A DNA stretch of 64,000 nt. It comes from Kineosporia mesophila (GTDB lineage: Bacteria; Actinomycetota; Actinomycetes; Actinomycetales; Kineosporiaceae). Below, one piece after another: positions 11,367 to 20,355 of the stretch. Made by a program: the position numbers and the translations under genes. Numbering within the stretch: the first letter of the stretch is position 1; each line of letters starts with the position of its first letter. Location: NCBI RefSeq assembly GCF_021129235.1, contig NZ_JAJOMA010000001.1, positions 124,001 through 188,000 of the forward strand, given 5' to 3'. The notes below the pieces were generated by a model. It worked only from the letters and a program-made list of their open reading frames with translations. It was not told where the DNA came from and did no database searches.

Positions 11367-13550
11367 ATGACCACAACGACCGACCCGGAGCGTCACCGTC
11401 TCGTGAGCCCCGAACCCGGGGCACCCCGAAGATCTCTCGCCTCCTGGTGCGCCCGGCACCGCTGGAGCACCCTTCTCGCCGCGCTGATCGTGGTGGCCGT
11501 CGGCGTCGTGCTGCTCGGGGGCGGGCTGCACACGTCGACGGGTGCCGGGCAACTCGTCGGCGACTCCCGCAAGGCCTCGAAACTGCTGGAGGGAGCTGAT
11601 TTCGGGGAGAAGCCGGCCGAGCACGTGGTGATCAGCGCACGGAGGGGAACGCTGAGCGACGGGCAGGTCGCACGGATCGGGCAGGAGATGAAGGACGCGT
11701 TCGGCGGCGTGGAGGGAGTGGCCGCGGTGGGGCGGCCGGTCGTCTCGGCGGACGCGCGCACCGCGCTCGTCCCGATCGACCTGGCAGCGGGCAAGAACGA
11801 TGACGAGGCGATCGAGGCCACCGCGAAGCGGCTGTTCCCGGTCACCGATCGGGTCGCGGCCGCGCATCCGGACCTGGAGGTGGGCCAGACCGGTGAGGGA
11901 TCGCTGAACGCGGGGGTCGGCGAGCAGATCGAGAGCGACTTCCGCAAGGCCGAACTGATCAGCCTGCCGGTCACTCTCGCGATCCTGCTGCTGGCCTTCG
12001 GATCGGTGGTGGCGGCCTTCGTGCCGGTGCTGCTGGGCGTCGCGGCGGTGGGCACGGCCCTCGGGCTGACCGCGCTGATCTCGCGCTGGTACGAGGTCGA
12101 CCAGAACACCCAGAGCATCGTGCTGCTCATCGGTCTGGCGGTCGGGGTGGACTACGCGCTCTTCGTGATCCGCCGTTCCCGCCAGGAACGCGCCCACGGT
12201 CTGGCCGTCCGCGACACCATCCGGGTGGCCGGGCTGACCGCGGGCCGGGCCGTGATCATCTCCGGAATCACCGTGGTCGTGTCGATGGCCGGGATGCTCG
12301 TCGCCGGTGGGCTCTACACCTCGCTCGCGATCGGGGCCATGATCGTCGTCGCCATCGCCGTGATCGCCTCGGCCACGGTGCTTCCGGCCCTGTTGTCGCT
12401 GCTCGGCGACCGGATCGAGTGGCTGCGGCTGCCGCTGATCGGCCGGCGCGTGGGGCGCGAGGCCAGTGTCGACGGCCCGTGGGGCCGCCTGGCCGGTGCG
12501 GTCTCGCGTCGTCCCCTGATCTGGACCCTCGCCGCGACGGCCCTGCTGATCGCGCTGGCGGTTCCGGCCGCCGGGATGCACACCTCGCTGCCGGGCGTCG
12601 AGTCGCTACCGCAGGACCTGCCCCCGGTGAAGGCCACGACGACGATGGTCGAGGCCTTCCCGCAGCAGGGTTCCAGCATCGAGGTGGTGGTGGGAGCCCC
12701 GGCCGGGAGTGCCGCGCAGGTGCGCACGGCCCTGCGGGAGGCCTGGCCGGTGGCGGTCGGTACCGGTGAGGTCGTGGGGGACGAGGCGGTGGTGCGGACC
12801 TCGCTCGACGGAACCGTCTCGGTGCTGGATCTGCCGATCCGGTACGACGATTCGGACGAGCGGGCCGCTCTGGCAGTGGAAGAGGTACGGGACACGGTGG
12901 TTCCGGCGGTGCAGCGCTCGCTGCCCGAGGGTTCGCAGGTGCACCTCGCCGGTGTGGCCATGGGCACCGAACTGTCCGCCTGGATGGATTCCCGTCTGCT
13001 GCCCGTCGTCGGGTTCGTGCTGGTGCTGACCTTCGTGGTGATGGTGCTGTCGTTCGGCTCGCTCTGGCTGGCCCTGGCCACCGTGCTGCTGAACCTGCTG
13101 TCCGTCGGCGCGGGCTACGGCGTGATCACCTCGATCTTCCAGAACACCTGGGCCGAAGGCCTTCTCGACTTCACCTCGATCGGCTCGATCGCGTCCTGGC
13201 TGCCGTTACTGATGTTCGTGATCCTGTTCGGCCTGTCGATGGACTACCACGTGTTCGTGGTCTCCCGGGTGCGGGAGGCCTGGCAGGGCGGCGCATCTGC
13301 GCGGGACGCGGTGCGTATCGGCGTGGCCCGCAGTGCCGGCACGGTGACGAGTGCGGCCGCCGTGATGGTCGCGGTGTTCGCCATCTTCGCCACGATGTCG
13401 GTGCTGGAGATGAAGCAGCTCGGCGTGGGCCTGGCCACCGCGGTGTTCATCGACGCCACCGTGGTGCGGGGGATCCTGCTGCCGGCGGTGCTGGCGACAC
13501 TGGGGGAGCGGGCACACCGTAAGCCACGGTGGGTGCCCACTATTCACTAG
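11367..13550 (+). CDS. MMPL-family (RND-type) transporter
   Basis: About 727-aa polytopic membrane protein with the two-fold MMPL layout: TM1, a large extracytoplasmic loop (roughly residues 50-190), five helices, a second helix-loop-helices unit. The signature GLAVGVDYALFVI lies after the first loop and LFGLSMDYHVFVVSRVRE after the second; the Asp-Tyr pairs are the proton-relay residues. Such proteins export lipids or drugs. ATG 11367 is preferred over an upstream TTG. Divergent from the two-component operon, and probably controlled by it. Confidence 0.9.
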   Translation: MTTTTDPERHRLVSPEPGAPRRSLASWCARHRWSTLLAALIVVAVGVVLLGGGLHTSTGAGQLVGDSRKASKLLEGADFGEKPAEHVVISARRGTLSDGQVARIGQEMKDAFGGVEGVAAVGRPVVSADARTALVPIDLAAGKNDDEAIEATAKRLFPVTDRVAAAHPDLEVGQTGEGSLNAGVGEQIESDFRKAELISLPVTLAILLLAFGSVVAAFVPVLLGVAAVGTALGLTALISRWYEVDQNTQSIVLLIGLAVGVDYALFVIRRSRQERAHGLAVRDTIRVAGLTAGRAVIISGITVVVSMAGMLVAGGLYTSLAIGAMIVVAIAVIASATVLPALLSLLGDRIEWLRLPLIGRRVGREASVDGPWGRLAGAVSRRPLIWTLAATALLIALAVPAAGMHTSLPGVESLPQDLPPVKATTTMVEAFPQQGSSIEVVVGAPAGSAAQVRTALREAWPVAVGTGEVVGDEAVVRTSLDGTVSVLDLPIRYDDSDERAALAVEEVRDTVVPAVQRSLPEGSQVHLAGVAMGTELSAWMDSRLLPVVGFVLVLTFVVMVLSFGSLWLALATVLLNLLSVGAGYGVITSIFQNTWAEGLLDFTSIGSIASWLPLLMFVILFGLSMDYHVFVVSRVREAWQGGASARDAVRIGVARSAGTVTSAAAVMVAVFAIFATMSVLEMKQLGVGLATAVFIDATVVRGILLPAVLATLGERAHRKPRWVPTIH

Positions 13551-13571
13551 CCCTTGGATGCGCTGACCCCG

Positions 13572-13674
13572 CCCACTCCTTCGTGATCATGCAAAACCTC
13601 CCCGGCGTTCTAGAACTCCTTCCTGGACAGTTCTAGAACTCTGGGGAGGTTTTGCATGATCACGAAGGAGTGGG
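13572..13674. repeat. Compact palindromic element, copy 1
   Basis: Arms 13572-13617 and 13629-13674 are complementary with two mismatches around an 11-nt loop (13618-13628). Each arm contains GTGATCATGCAAAACCTCCC and ends in a form of AGTTCTAGAACT, itself a palindrome. In this copy the outer pairing extends further (CCCACTCC) than in the others. It lies between the convergent MMPL and GntR genes. No T-run flanks it, so a plain intrinsic terminator is not an adequate explanation. Confidence 0.85.
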
Positions 13675-13696
13675 TGGGTGGCTTTGGGGACGCGGG

Positions 13697-14404
13697 TCAG
13701 CCGCTGGAGTCGTCGAGGCGGAGTTGGGCGGTGATCCGGTAGCGGTCGCCGCGGTAGATCGAGCGGGTGTACTCGACCACCCGTCCGTCGGCGTCTTTCG
13801 TGGTTCGCTCGAACAACAGGGCCGGGGCGTAGACCGGCACCTCGAGCAGTGCCGACTCGGTGGCGTCGGTGACCGTGGCCTCGGTGGTCTGCACGGCGGT
13901 GGCGACGGCGACCCCGAAACGCTGCCGCAGCACCTGGTAGAGCGAGCCGGTCTCGAAGTCGTCGGGCCGGATGCCCGGCACCAGGGCGGCGGGCAGGCTG
14001 ATGTGCTCGATCGCCATCGGCTCGTCGTCGGTGATCCGGAGCCGGCGCACTGTGAGGGCTTCGCTCGCTGGTGAGATATTCAGGCGGGCACCGAGTCTCG
14101 GACCGGCCGCGGCCACGGTGAACTCCTCGACCCGGCTCAGCCAGGTGCCCTCGGCGGGTGGGACGGCGAACTCCGGCGGTCTGACCGTCAGGGGCTGGGA
14201 CACCGGCCGGACCTTGGTGAAGGTGCCGCGCCCCGGGTGCCGCACCAGCAGGCCGTCGCGCGCGAGCTCCTCGATCGCGGCGCGCAGGGTCGGGCGGGAG
14301 ACCCCGAACTGTTCGCTCAGTTCCCGCTCGGACGGGATCAGCGCACCCGGCGGGTTGTCGTCGATGAGCTGGCGAAGCTGGTCGCGGACCCAGACCCGCT
14401 TCAT
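13697..14404 (-). CDS. GntR/HutC-family regulator with UTRA domain
   Basis: 235-aa transcription factor. The N-terminal winged helix carries IPSERELSEQFGVSRPTLR, the GntR recognition motif, and ends RHPGRGTFT; the rest is a UTRA ligand-binding domain of the HutC subfamily. AGGAGG precedes ATG 14404. It is divergent from the secreted GH16/CBM gene, and a long inverted repeat lies between them, so it probably represses that gene and itself in response to a sugar or sugar phosphate, as DasR-type regulators do. Confidence 0.9.
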   Translation of the reverse strand: MKRVWVRDQLRQLIDDNPPGALIPSERELSEQFGVSRPTLRAAIEELARDGLLVRHPGRGTFTKVRPVSQPLTVRPPEFAVPPAEGTWLSRVEEFTVAAAGPRLGARLNISPASEALTVRRLRITDDEPMAIEHISLPAALVPGIRPDDFETGSLYQVLRQRFGVAVATAVQTTEATVTDATESALLEVPVYAPALLFERTTKDADGRVVEYTRSIYRGDRYRITAQLRLDDSSG

Positions 14405-14479
14405 CGGGGTTCCTCCTGCGCTCGTGCCGACGTGGGCTCCTCATCATGACCTACCCGGGCCCGGATCCGGCCGCTCAAA

Positions 14480-14526
14480 CTGACCAGTGGGAAATGTAAG
14501 GACCCTTGACATTTACCACTGGTTAG
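14480..14526. promoter_or_regulatory. Probable GntR operator and promoter
   Basis: Arms 14480-14497 and 14509-14526 match in 16 of 18 positions around an 11-nt spacer and contain ACCAGTGG / CCACTGGT, similar to the ACTGGT half-sites of DasR-like regulators. A TTGACA at 14506-14511 overlaps the right arm and could be the -35 of the glycosidase gene; the -10 is not clear. The position between divergent gntR and GH16 genes supports repression by occlusion. Confidence 0.55.
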
Positions 14527-14604
14527 TTCACCGTTCTGCCAACGGTTCATCCGTTTTGAGCGTTTCTGTTCCGCGAGATCCCCGCCCCCTGAAGGAGATC
14601 TGTG

Positions 14605-15789
14605 ATGTCCGGGAAACACCAGAGAAGATTCGTCGCGTCAGCGGCCTCGGCAGTGCTCGCCGGCGGCGTGCTGGCGGCCGTCATCGGTGGAGGCGGCGCC
14701 GCGAACGCCGCCGGGAACACCTGCGGCGTGCTGTTCGACGATTTCAGCTACAGCTCGGCCACCGATACGAAGTTCACCGCGAACGGCTGGACGGCCCGAG
14801 GCAACGCCGGCGGCCCGGGCGTGCCCGGGGCGACCTGGAAGGCCTCGAACATCACCTTCCCGACGGTTGACGGCCAGAAGGTGGCCCAGCTGGAGAGCAG
14901 CACCGACGGCACTTCGTCCGGCACCGTGCAGTCCGAATTTCTCACCGCCGAGCGCAAGTTCAAGAACGGCACGTACGCCGCGCGGATCAAGTTCCACGAC
15001 TCCCCGGTCTCCGGCACCGACGGTGATCACGTCAACGAGACGTTCTTCGCGATCGGCCCGGCCCAGAACCAGACCTTCGACCCCACCTACTCCGAGCTCG
15101 ACTTCTCCGAGTACCTGCCGAACGGTGGCTGGGGCGAGCAGGGTCCGATCAATTACCAGACCAGCTGGAACGGGTACCAGGACGATCCCTGGGTCGCCCA
15201 CAACGCGCACGATCAGCAGCGCACCAGCATCGACGGCTGGCACGACGTGATGGCCACGGTGACCGGTTCGCAGGTGAAGTACTACATCGACGGCACTCTC
15301 GTAGGTGACCAGTCCTACGACGACGCGACCGGCACCTTCCCGGTCTGGCCGCGCGCGAACATGTCGGTGAACTTCAACCTCTGGTTCATCGACACGGCCG
15401 CTCACACCAGCGGCAACAGCGTGTACCAGGAGCAGGTGGACTGGTTCTTCCACAGCAAGGACACCGAGCTCACCCCGGCCCAGGTCGCCGGCGCCACCGC
15501 CGGATACCGCAGCGCCGGAAAGGCTTTCGAAGACACGGTCGGCACCGGTCCGTGCTCGACCACCCCGCCGGTGACCACACCCCCCACCACTCCGCCGGTG
15601 ACCCCGACCACCACTGCCACCCCCGGAAACCCGGCGAACTGCAACCAGGCCGCGGCCTGGGAGTGGTCGAAGGTCTATCTGGAGGGCTCAAAGGTCAAGC
15701 ACGGCAACCATCTCTGGCAGGCGAACTGGTGGACCCAGGGCTCCGAGCCGGGCCTGACGGCCCAGTGGAAAGACCTGGGCCCCTGCTGA
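14605..15789 (+). CDS. Secreted GH16-family glycosidase with CBM5/12 domain
   Basis: 394-aa exported enzyme. A signal peptide (about residues 1-35, ending ANAA) leads into a jelly-roll GH16-like domain whose catalytic ExDxxE motif is seen as SELDFSEY. A Thr/Pro linker (TTPPVTTPPTTPPV) joins a C-terminal CBM5/12 module (AAWEWSKVYLEGSKV... WWTQGSEPG), which usually binds chitin or other insoluble glycans. GAAGGAGAT precedes ATG 14605. Likely substrate is a beta-glucan-type or chitin-associated polysaccharide; the specificity cannot be read from the sequence. Probably regulated by the divergent GntR gene. Confidence 0.85.
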   Translation: MSGKHQRRFVASAASAVLAGGVLAAVIGGGGAANAAGNTCGVLFDDFSYSSATDTKFTANGWTARGNAGGPGVPGATWKASNITFPTVDGQKVAQLESSTDGTSSGTVQSEFLTAERKFKNGTYAARIKFHDSPVSGTDGDHVNETFFAIGPAQNQTFDPTYSELDFSEYLPNGGWGEQGPINYQTSWNGYQDDPWVAHNAHDQQRTSIDGWHDVMATVTGSQVKYYIDGTLVGDQSYDDATGTFPVWPRANMSVNFNLWFIDTAAHTSGNSVYQEQVDWFFHSKDTELTPAQVAGATAGYRSAGKAFEDTVGTGPCSTTPPVTTPPTTPPVTPTTTATPGNPANCNQAAAWEWSKVYLEGSKVKHGNHLWQANWWTQGSEPGLTAQWKDLGPC

Positions 15790-15817
15790 CCCGATAGGTG
15801 TAGGCGCCCGTCAAACC

Positions 15818-15910
15818 TTGTTCGTGATCATGCAAAACCTCCCCGGAGTTCTAGAACTGTCCGACCTGGAGTTCTAGAACTCTGGGGAGGTTTTGCATGA
15901 TCACGAACAA
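15818..15910. repeat. Compact palindromic element, copy 2
   Basis: Arms 15818-15858 and 15870-15910 (41 nt each) pair with one mismatch around an 11-nt loop, GTCCGACCTGG. The core GTGATCATGCAAAACCTCCC and the terminal AGTTCTAGAACT are as in the other copies. It sits between the convergent GH16 and antiporter genes. Its loop begins and ends like the sequences abutting the nuclease insert at 20998 and 22047-22050, making it the closest match to the presumed empty form. Confidence 0.88.
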
Positions 15911-15927
15911 AATAGGGGGAAAGGGGA

Positions 15928-17820
15928 TCAGCCCAGTTCGGCGTCTTCGAAGCACCAGCGCCAGGATTCGCCCAGCTCGATGCTGCGCATCACCGGATGA
16001 CCGGTCTCGCGGTAGTGGGCGTCGGCGTGGCGGTGGGGGGAGGAGTCGCAGCAACCGACGTGGCCGCAGTCCAGGCACATGCGCAGGTGTACCCAGGTGC
16101 GCTCGCCCAGGGCCACGCAGTCCGGGCAGGCGTCGGGGCGGGACGCGGGGGCCCGGGTGAGGGGGCGTTCCTTCAGGTGCTCGCAGGCCCCGGGCTTCGG
16201 GCTGGTCAGCATCGACGAGCGCTCGGTGGCGGAGGGGCCCGTGCCGGTGGAGAAGCCGTCGAGCATGGCCTCTTCCTGGTCGATCCGTTCCAGCACCCGC
16301 TCGACCAGGTCGTGGGGCACCGAGCCGTCACTGCGCACGGCCGCGACCACCTCCCGCTCGGCCTCGAGCATGTTCACCCGCAGCCGGTGGAAGGCCGCCG
16401 CCGGGGTCTCGCGTTCGGCGTCGGTCGAGCCCAGGCGCTCCCAGGCCGCGTTCGCCACCCGTTCGCCCCACGACTCCAGCCCTTCCACCACATCCGGCGC
16501 GTCACCGGAACGCTTCGAGGTGGCCAGCCGGTCCAGCCCGGCGTGGGCGGCCTGCTGCTGGAGCAGGGCTTCCTGCAGCGCGTCCTGGGCCGGGTCCGGG
16601 CCCACGACCCGCAGCCGGCGCACCATCCAGGGCAGTGTCGTGCCCTGGATGAGCAGTGTTCCCGCGACCACCGCGAAGGCGGCGACGACCAGCGCGGGGC
16701 GGCCGGGGACCTCTTCGGGGATGGTCAGGGCCGCGGCCAGGGTGACCACGCCGCGCATGCCCGCCCAGCCGACCAGGGCCACGCTGCGGGGCGACTGTGG
16801 GGTCTCGTTGCGGCGGATCCGCCCGACCAGGAGCCCGGGCAGGTAGGCCGAGGGATACACCCACAGTGCCCGCGCCCCGATCACCGTCAGCAGCACCGCG
16901 CCGCAGAGCACCAGCACATCGGTGTTGGGCGTCGACTCGTCTTCCAGGGCGGCCGTGACCAGGTCTTGCAGCTGCAGGCCGATGAGCAGGAAGACCGCAC
17001 TCTCGAGCATGAACTGCACGGTGCGCCAGATCACCCGTTCGGTCACCCGGGACATCGCCGACTGCATCTCGATCGACCGGTGCCCCAGCATGATCCCGGC
17101 GACGACCACCGCGATCACCCCGGAGCCGTGCAGCTGCTCCGCCCCGAGGTAGGCGATGAACGGCACGAGCAGCGAGACGGTCGTGTCCAGGACCGGATCT
17201 TCCACCCGGTGCCGCACGAACGCCACGACCAGGGCCAGCAGCCAGCCGGTCAGCGCGCCCCCGGCGACCGCCCAGACGAAGTCCGCGCCGGTGGAGAGCA
17301 CGCCGACGGTGCCCGAGATGGCGGCGATCGCGGTGCGCAGCAGCACCAGGGCGGTCGCGTCGTTGAGCAGGCTCTCACCCTCCAGCAACGTCACCACCCG
17401 ACGGGGCATGGACACCCGGCGGGCCACGGCGCTCGCGGCCACGGCATCGGGCGGCGCGACCACGGCGCCGAGGGCGAGGGCGATCGCGAACGACACCTCG
17501 GGAAGCACGAGCTTGACCACGAACGCCACGGCGAACGCGGTGAACAGCACCAGCCCGACCGAGAGCAGGGCGATCGGCTGTTTGTTACGGCGCAGGTCGA
17601 CCCACGGCGTGCGCAGGGCGGTGGCGTAGAGCAGCGGTGGGAGCAGACCCTCGAGCACCACATCGGGTTCGAGGGGCAGCGTGGGCATGCCGGGGACGAA
17701 CGACAGCACCAGCCCGAAGGCGGTCAGTAGGAGCGGGGCCGACAGGGAGAACCGGCTGGCAAGACCAGCGGTTCCGGCGGCGATGGCGAGGATGATGACG
17801 AGCTCGATCGCCAGGGACAC
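15928..17820 (-). CDS. CPA1 Na+/H+ antiporter fused to UBP-type zinc finger
   Basis: 630-aa protein. About 12 membrane helices (residues 1-400) form a CPA1/NhaP-type exchanger with the conserved GAVVAPPDAVA and LLEGESLLNDATALVL, including the ion-binding Asn-Asp pair. A cytoplasmic region follows, and the last 80 residues are a UBP-type zinc finger (CEHL..., CPDCVALGERTWVHLRMCLDCGHVGCCDSS then HRHADAHYRETGHPV). In eukaryotes this finger binds the ubiquitin C-terminus; here it may sense a small molecule or protein tail. The STAS gene lies upstream on the same strand, 99 bp away. Confidence 0.9.
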   Translation of the reverse strand: MSLAIELVIILAIAAGTAGLASRFSLSAPLLLTAFGLVLSFVPGMPTLPLEPDVVLEGLLPPLLYATALRTPWVDLRRNKQPIALLSVGLVLFTAFAVAFVVKLVLPEVSFAIALALGAVVAPPDAVAASAVARRVSMPRRVVTLLEGESLLNDATALVLLRTAIAAISGTVGVLSTGADFVWAVAGGALTGWLLALVVAFVRHRVEDPVLDTTVSLLVPFIAYLGAEQLHGSGVIAVVVAGIMLGHRSIEMQSAMSRVTERVIWRTVQFMLESAVFLLIGLQLQDLVTAALEDESTPNTDVLVLCGAVLLTVIGARALWVYPSAYLPGLLVGRIRRNETPQSPRSVALVGWAGMRGVVTLAAALTIPEEVPGRPALVVAAFAVVAGTLLIQGTTLPWMVRRLRVVGPDPAQDALQEALLQQQAAHAGLDRLATSKRSGDAPDVVEGLESWGERVANAAWERLGSTDAERETPAAAFHRLRVNMLEAEREVVAAVRSDGSVPHDLVERVLERIDQEEAMLDGFSTGTGPSATERSSMLTSPKPGACEHLKERPLTRAPASRPDACPDCVALGERTWVHLRMCLDCGHVGCCDSSPHRHADAHYRETGHPVMRSIELGESWRWCFEDAELG

Positions 17821-17919
17821 GGCCGGATCATCTCACGGCGCGTTGACGAGGTCTGTTTCAGGCAAGTGCCACCCAGGGTGACGGGCGCGCCGGAGGCTCA
17901 CCGACGTCCACAAGCAGGA

Positions 17920-18348
17920 TCAGCCGACGAGGGCCGCCGGGCGCACCGAGGAGGTCCAGGTGACCCGCGCGACCCGCAGCAGCCGGAGCTCACGCGCCTG
18001 CACACCGGTGAGCACGAGCTGGCGACCCGACTGACGCGCACGCCGGCTGGTGCCGACGATGACACCCAGGCCGGTGCCGTCCCAGATCTCCAGCTTGTTC
18101 ATCTCGATGACGAGCTCGCCGTCACCGGAGTCGACCGCCTCGTGCAGCACCGACCGGGTGGTGGGGGCCGAACGGGCGTCGAGACGGCCCGCGACCCGCA
18201 CCAGTGCCCCTGGGGTGACCACCTCGATGATGATTTTGGACGAGGTGGTCAGCGAGGAGCTGGACGCGGAGGGCCCGGGTCTCGGGGCAGCGGACATCTC
18301 CGGATCCGCCGGCTTCCGCGGATCTGGCGGTCCCGTCAGTGCTCCCAT
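17920..18348 (-). CDS. STAS-domain anti-sigma factor antagonist-like protein
   Basis: About 142 aa: a Pro/Ser-rich N-terminal tail of 35 residues, then a STAS domain (VRVAGRLDARSAPTTRSVLHEA, EIWDGTGLGVIVGTSRRAR). The usual phosphorylatable DSSG turn is DGTG, so a Thr would have to be the phospho-acceptor. ATG 18348 follows a GGGGGG stretch and is preferred over GTG 18366. Antagonists of this kind release sigma factors by binding anti-sigma kinases, but no kinase is nearby, so the partner is unknown. Confidence 0.8.
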   Translation of the reverse strand: MGALTGPPDPRKPADPEMSAAPRPGPSASSSSLTTSSKIIIEVVTPGALVRVAGRLDARSAPTTRSVLHEAVDSGDGELVIEMNKLEIWDGTGLGVIVGTSRRARQSGRQLVLTGVQARELRLLRVARVTWTSSVRPAALVG

Positions 18349-18536
18349 GCGTGCCCCCCAAGTCACCCCCGCCCCGGACCGCGTCGATGTACGACGTCAC
18401 AGGGCGTTCACTAACTGTGACACGGAATTCGTGTTGCGCCCAGTACCGACCCGCCGCGGCTCTATCATGCGCCGATTACCGGGCAACCGGAGCGCCCCAC
18501 TGGCAGGCACCGGGGGTGCCCAGGGAGACTGGTCCC

Positions 18537-18884
18537 ATGTTGTACGGGGACGGCACCTCCTACCTGCTGTCGATCCTGACCGTCCTGCTCGGTTTCGGCG
18601 TGATGGTGCTGTTCCTGCGCTGGACGTTCAGTTCGGGCAAGTCGGTCGTCGCTCGCCGCCCGAAGCAGGGGGGCGAGCGGGAGTACGGGCTGTTCGTGCC
18701 GGTCGCGACGCCGGCCACGATGATCGAGGGCGAGCAGTTGCGGCTGCGTCTGATCGCCAACGAGATCCGCGGCAAGCTCGTGCAGACCACCGACGGGCCG
18801 CGGCTGATGGTGTTCGAGCAGGACGAGAAGATCGCCCGCTCGATCCTGGCCGCGCCGCCGCCCCCGCCCGACCGTTTGCGCTAA
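18537..18884 (+). CDS. Small single-pass membrane protein, unknown function
   Basis: 115 aa: one N-terminal membrane helix (about residues 9-27), a basic stretch RRPKQ, and a soluble domain with [29 protein letters not shown] (in parts) and a proline-rich tail. GGGAGA precedes ATG 18537. I recognise it as a conserved actinobacterial hypothetical type but cannot assign a function. Its stop codon overlaps the end of the convergent murA gene by 4 nt. Confidence 0.7.
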   Translation: MLYGDGTSYLLSILTVLLGFGVMVLFLRWTFSSGKSVVARRPKQGGEREYGLFVPVATPATMIEGEQLRLRLIANEIRGKLVQTTDGPRLMVFEQDEKIARSILAAPPPPPDRLR

Positions 18885-20227
18885 CCGGCCGTCGGGCCTG
18901 AGTCCGGGGAGACCTCGAACCGGCGGACGTCGGCCCCGAGTGTGCGCAGGGCGTGGTCGAAGCGGTCGTAACCACGGTCGACGTGCCCGGCCTCGTAGAC
19001 GATCGTCTCGCCGTCGGCCACCAGACCGGCCAGCACCAGCGCGGCTCCGGCCCGGATGTCGCTGGCCTCGACCGGCGCACCGGACAGCCGCGGCACACCG
19101 CGCACGAAGGCGTGGTGGCCGTCCATCCGCACGTGGGCGCCGAGCCGGGCGATCTCCTGCACGAACCGGAACCGTGCCTCGAAAAGATTCTCGGTGATCA
19201 TGGCCGCGCCGTCGGCCAGCGCGCAGAGGGTGACCATGAACGGCTGGAGGTCGGTCGGGAAGCCGGGGTAGGGCAGGGTCGCGACGTCCACGGCCCTGGG
19301 CCGCTCGGGCCCCTTGACCCGGAAACCGTCGGCCAGCGTGATCACCTCGGCCCCCGCGTCCACCAATTTGTCGATGACCAGTTCCAGGTGACCCGGCTCG
19401 CCGTTGTGCACGATCACGTCGCCGCCGGTGATGGCCGCGGCGAAGGCCCAGGTGCCGGCCACGATCCGGTCGGGCACCACGCGGTGCTCGACCGGGGACA
19501 GGCTGTCGGTGCCGATGATCTCCAGCGTCGAGCCGGCCACCCCGTCGATCTTGGCGCCCATCCGCCGCAGCATGCGGCACAGGTCCACGACCTCGGGCTC
19601 GCGGGCCACGTTGTCGAGCACCGTCCGGCCCTCGGCGAGCACGGCTGCCATCAGCAGGTTCTCGGTCGCCCCGACGCTGGGGAAGTCCAGCCGGATCTCC
19701 GCCCCGTGCAGGCCGGTCGGTGCGTTCGCCACGAGAAAGCCGTGCTGCACCTCGATCCGGGCCCCGAGCGTCTCCAGCCCGGAGACGTGCATGTCCAGAC
19801 CCCGCGAGCCGATCGCGTCACCGCCGGGCAGTGCGACCTGGGCCGCGCCGCACCGGGCGAGCAGCGGGCCGAGCACGCTGATCGACGCGCGCATCGCCCG
19901 CACCAGGTCGTAGTCGGCCTTGTGCCCCGGCATGTGCGGTGTGGTGATCGACAGCATGCCGCTGCCGTCGACGTAGTCCACCCCGCAGCCGAGTCTGGTC
20001 AGGAGTTTGACCATGATCCGGACGTCGAGGATGTCGGGTACGTCCGACAGCGTCGTCGTCCCCTCGGTCAGCAAGGCCGCCGACATCAGCTTGAGCACGC
20101 TGTTCTTCGCGCCTGCAACCCGCACGCCGCCTTTCAGCGGCGATCCACCAACGATCCGGAAGGCTTCCACGGAACGGAATCGTATGGCTGATTCCTGAGC
20201 CGCGAACCACATCCGGGCAGGCGTCAC
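18881..20227 (-). CDS. murA: UDP-N-acetylglucosamine 1-carboxyvinyltransferase (Asp-type)
   Basis: Catalyses the first committed step of peptidoglycan synthesis, transferring enolpyruvate from PEP to UDP-GlcNAc. The EPSP-synthase fold motifs are present ([54 protein letters not shown]). The active-site loop reads [10 protein letters not shown]: the usual Cys is Asp (codon 19817-19819), as in Mycobacterium tuberculosis MurA, which predicts fosfomycin resistance. The start is uncertain; ATG 20212 or GTG 20170 (VEAFRIVGG) would give a more standard length than the GTG at 20227. Confidence 0.93.
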   Translation of the reverse strand: MTPARMWFAAQESAIRFRSVEAFRIVGGSPLKGGVRVAGAKNSVLKLMSAALLTEGTTTLSDVPDILDVRIMVKLLTRLGCGVDYVDGSGMLSITTPHMPGHKADYDLVRAMRASISVLGPLLARCGAAQVALPGGDAIGSRGLDMHVSGLETLGARIEVQHGFLVANAPTGLHGAEIRLDFPSVGATENLLMAAVLAEGRTVLDNVAREPEVVDLCRMLRRMGAKIDGVAGSTLEIIGTDSLSPVEHRVVPDRIVAGTWAFAAAITGGDVIVHNGEPGHLELVIDKLVDAGAEVITLADGFRVKGPERPRAVDVATLPYPGFPTDLQPFMVTLCALADGAAMITENLFEARFRFVQEIARLGAHVRMDGHHAFVRGVPRLSGAPVEASDIRAGAALVLAGLVADGETIVYEAGHVDRGYDRFDHALRTLGADVRRFEVSPDSGPTAG

Positions 20228-20355
20228 CGCCAGTACGTCATCGGATCGGCTCCGTACGCACCGGTATGGCCTCGGTGGTCCTATCGCTGAGTGTGTTCAT
20301 CGCGTTACGCAAAGTTTCTTCTGTGGTCGTGCCGAGCCCCTCGTAGGCTGGGCCG

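Noticed and set aside
13572..15910. Compact palindromes read as ordinary intrinsic terminators
   Set aside because: They lie near gene ends, but have no T-run, the arm sequence is conserved far beyond pairing needs, one copy is in a divergent region and another encloses a gene.
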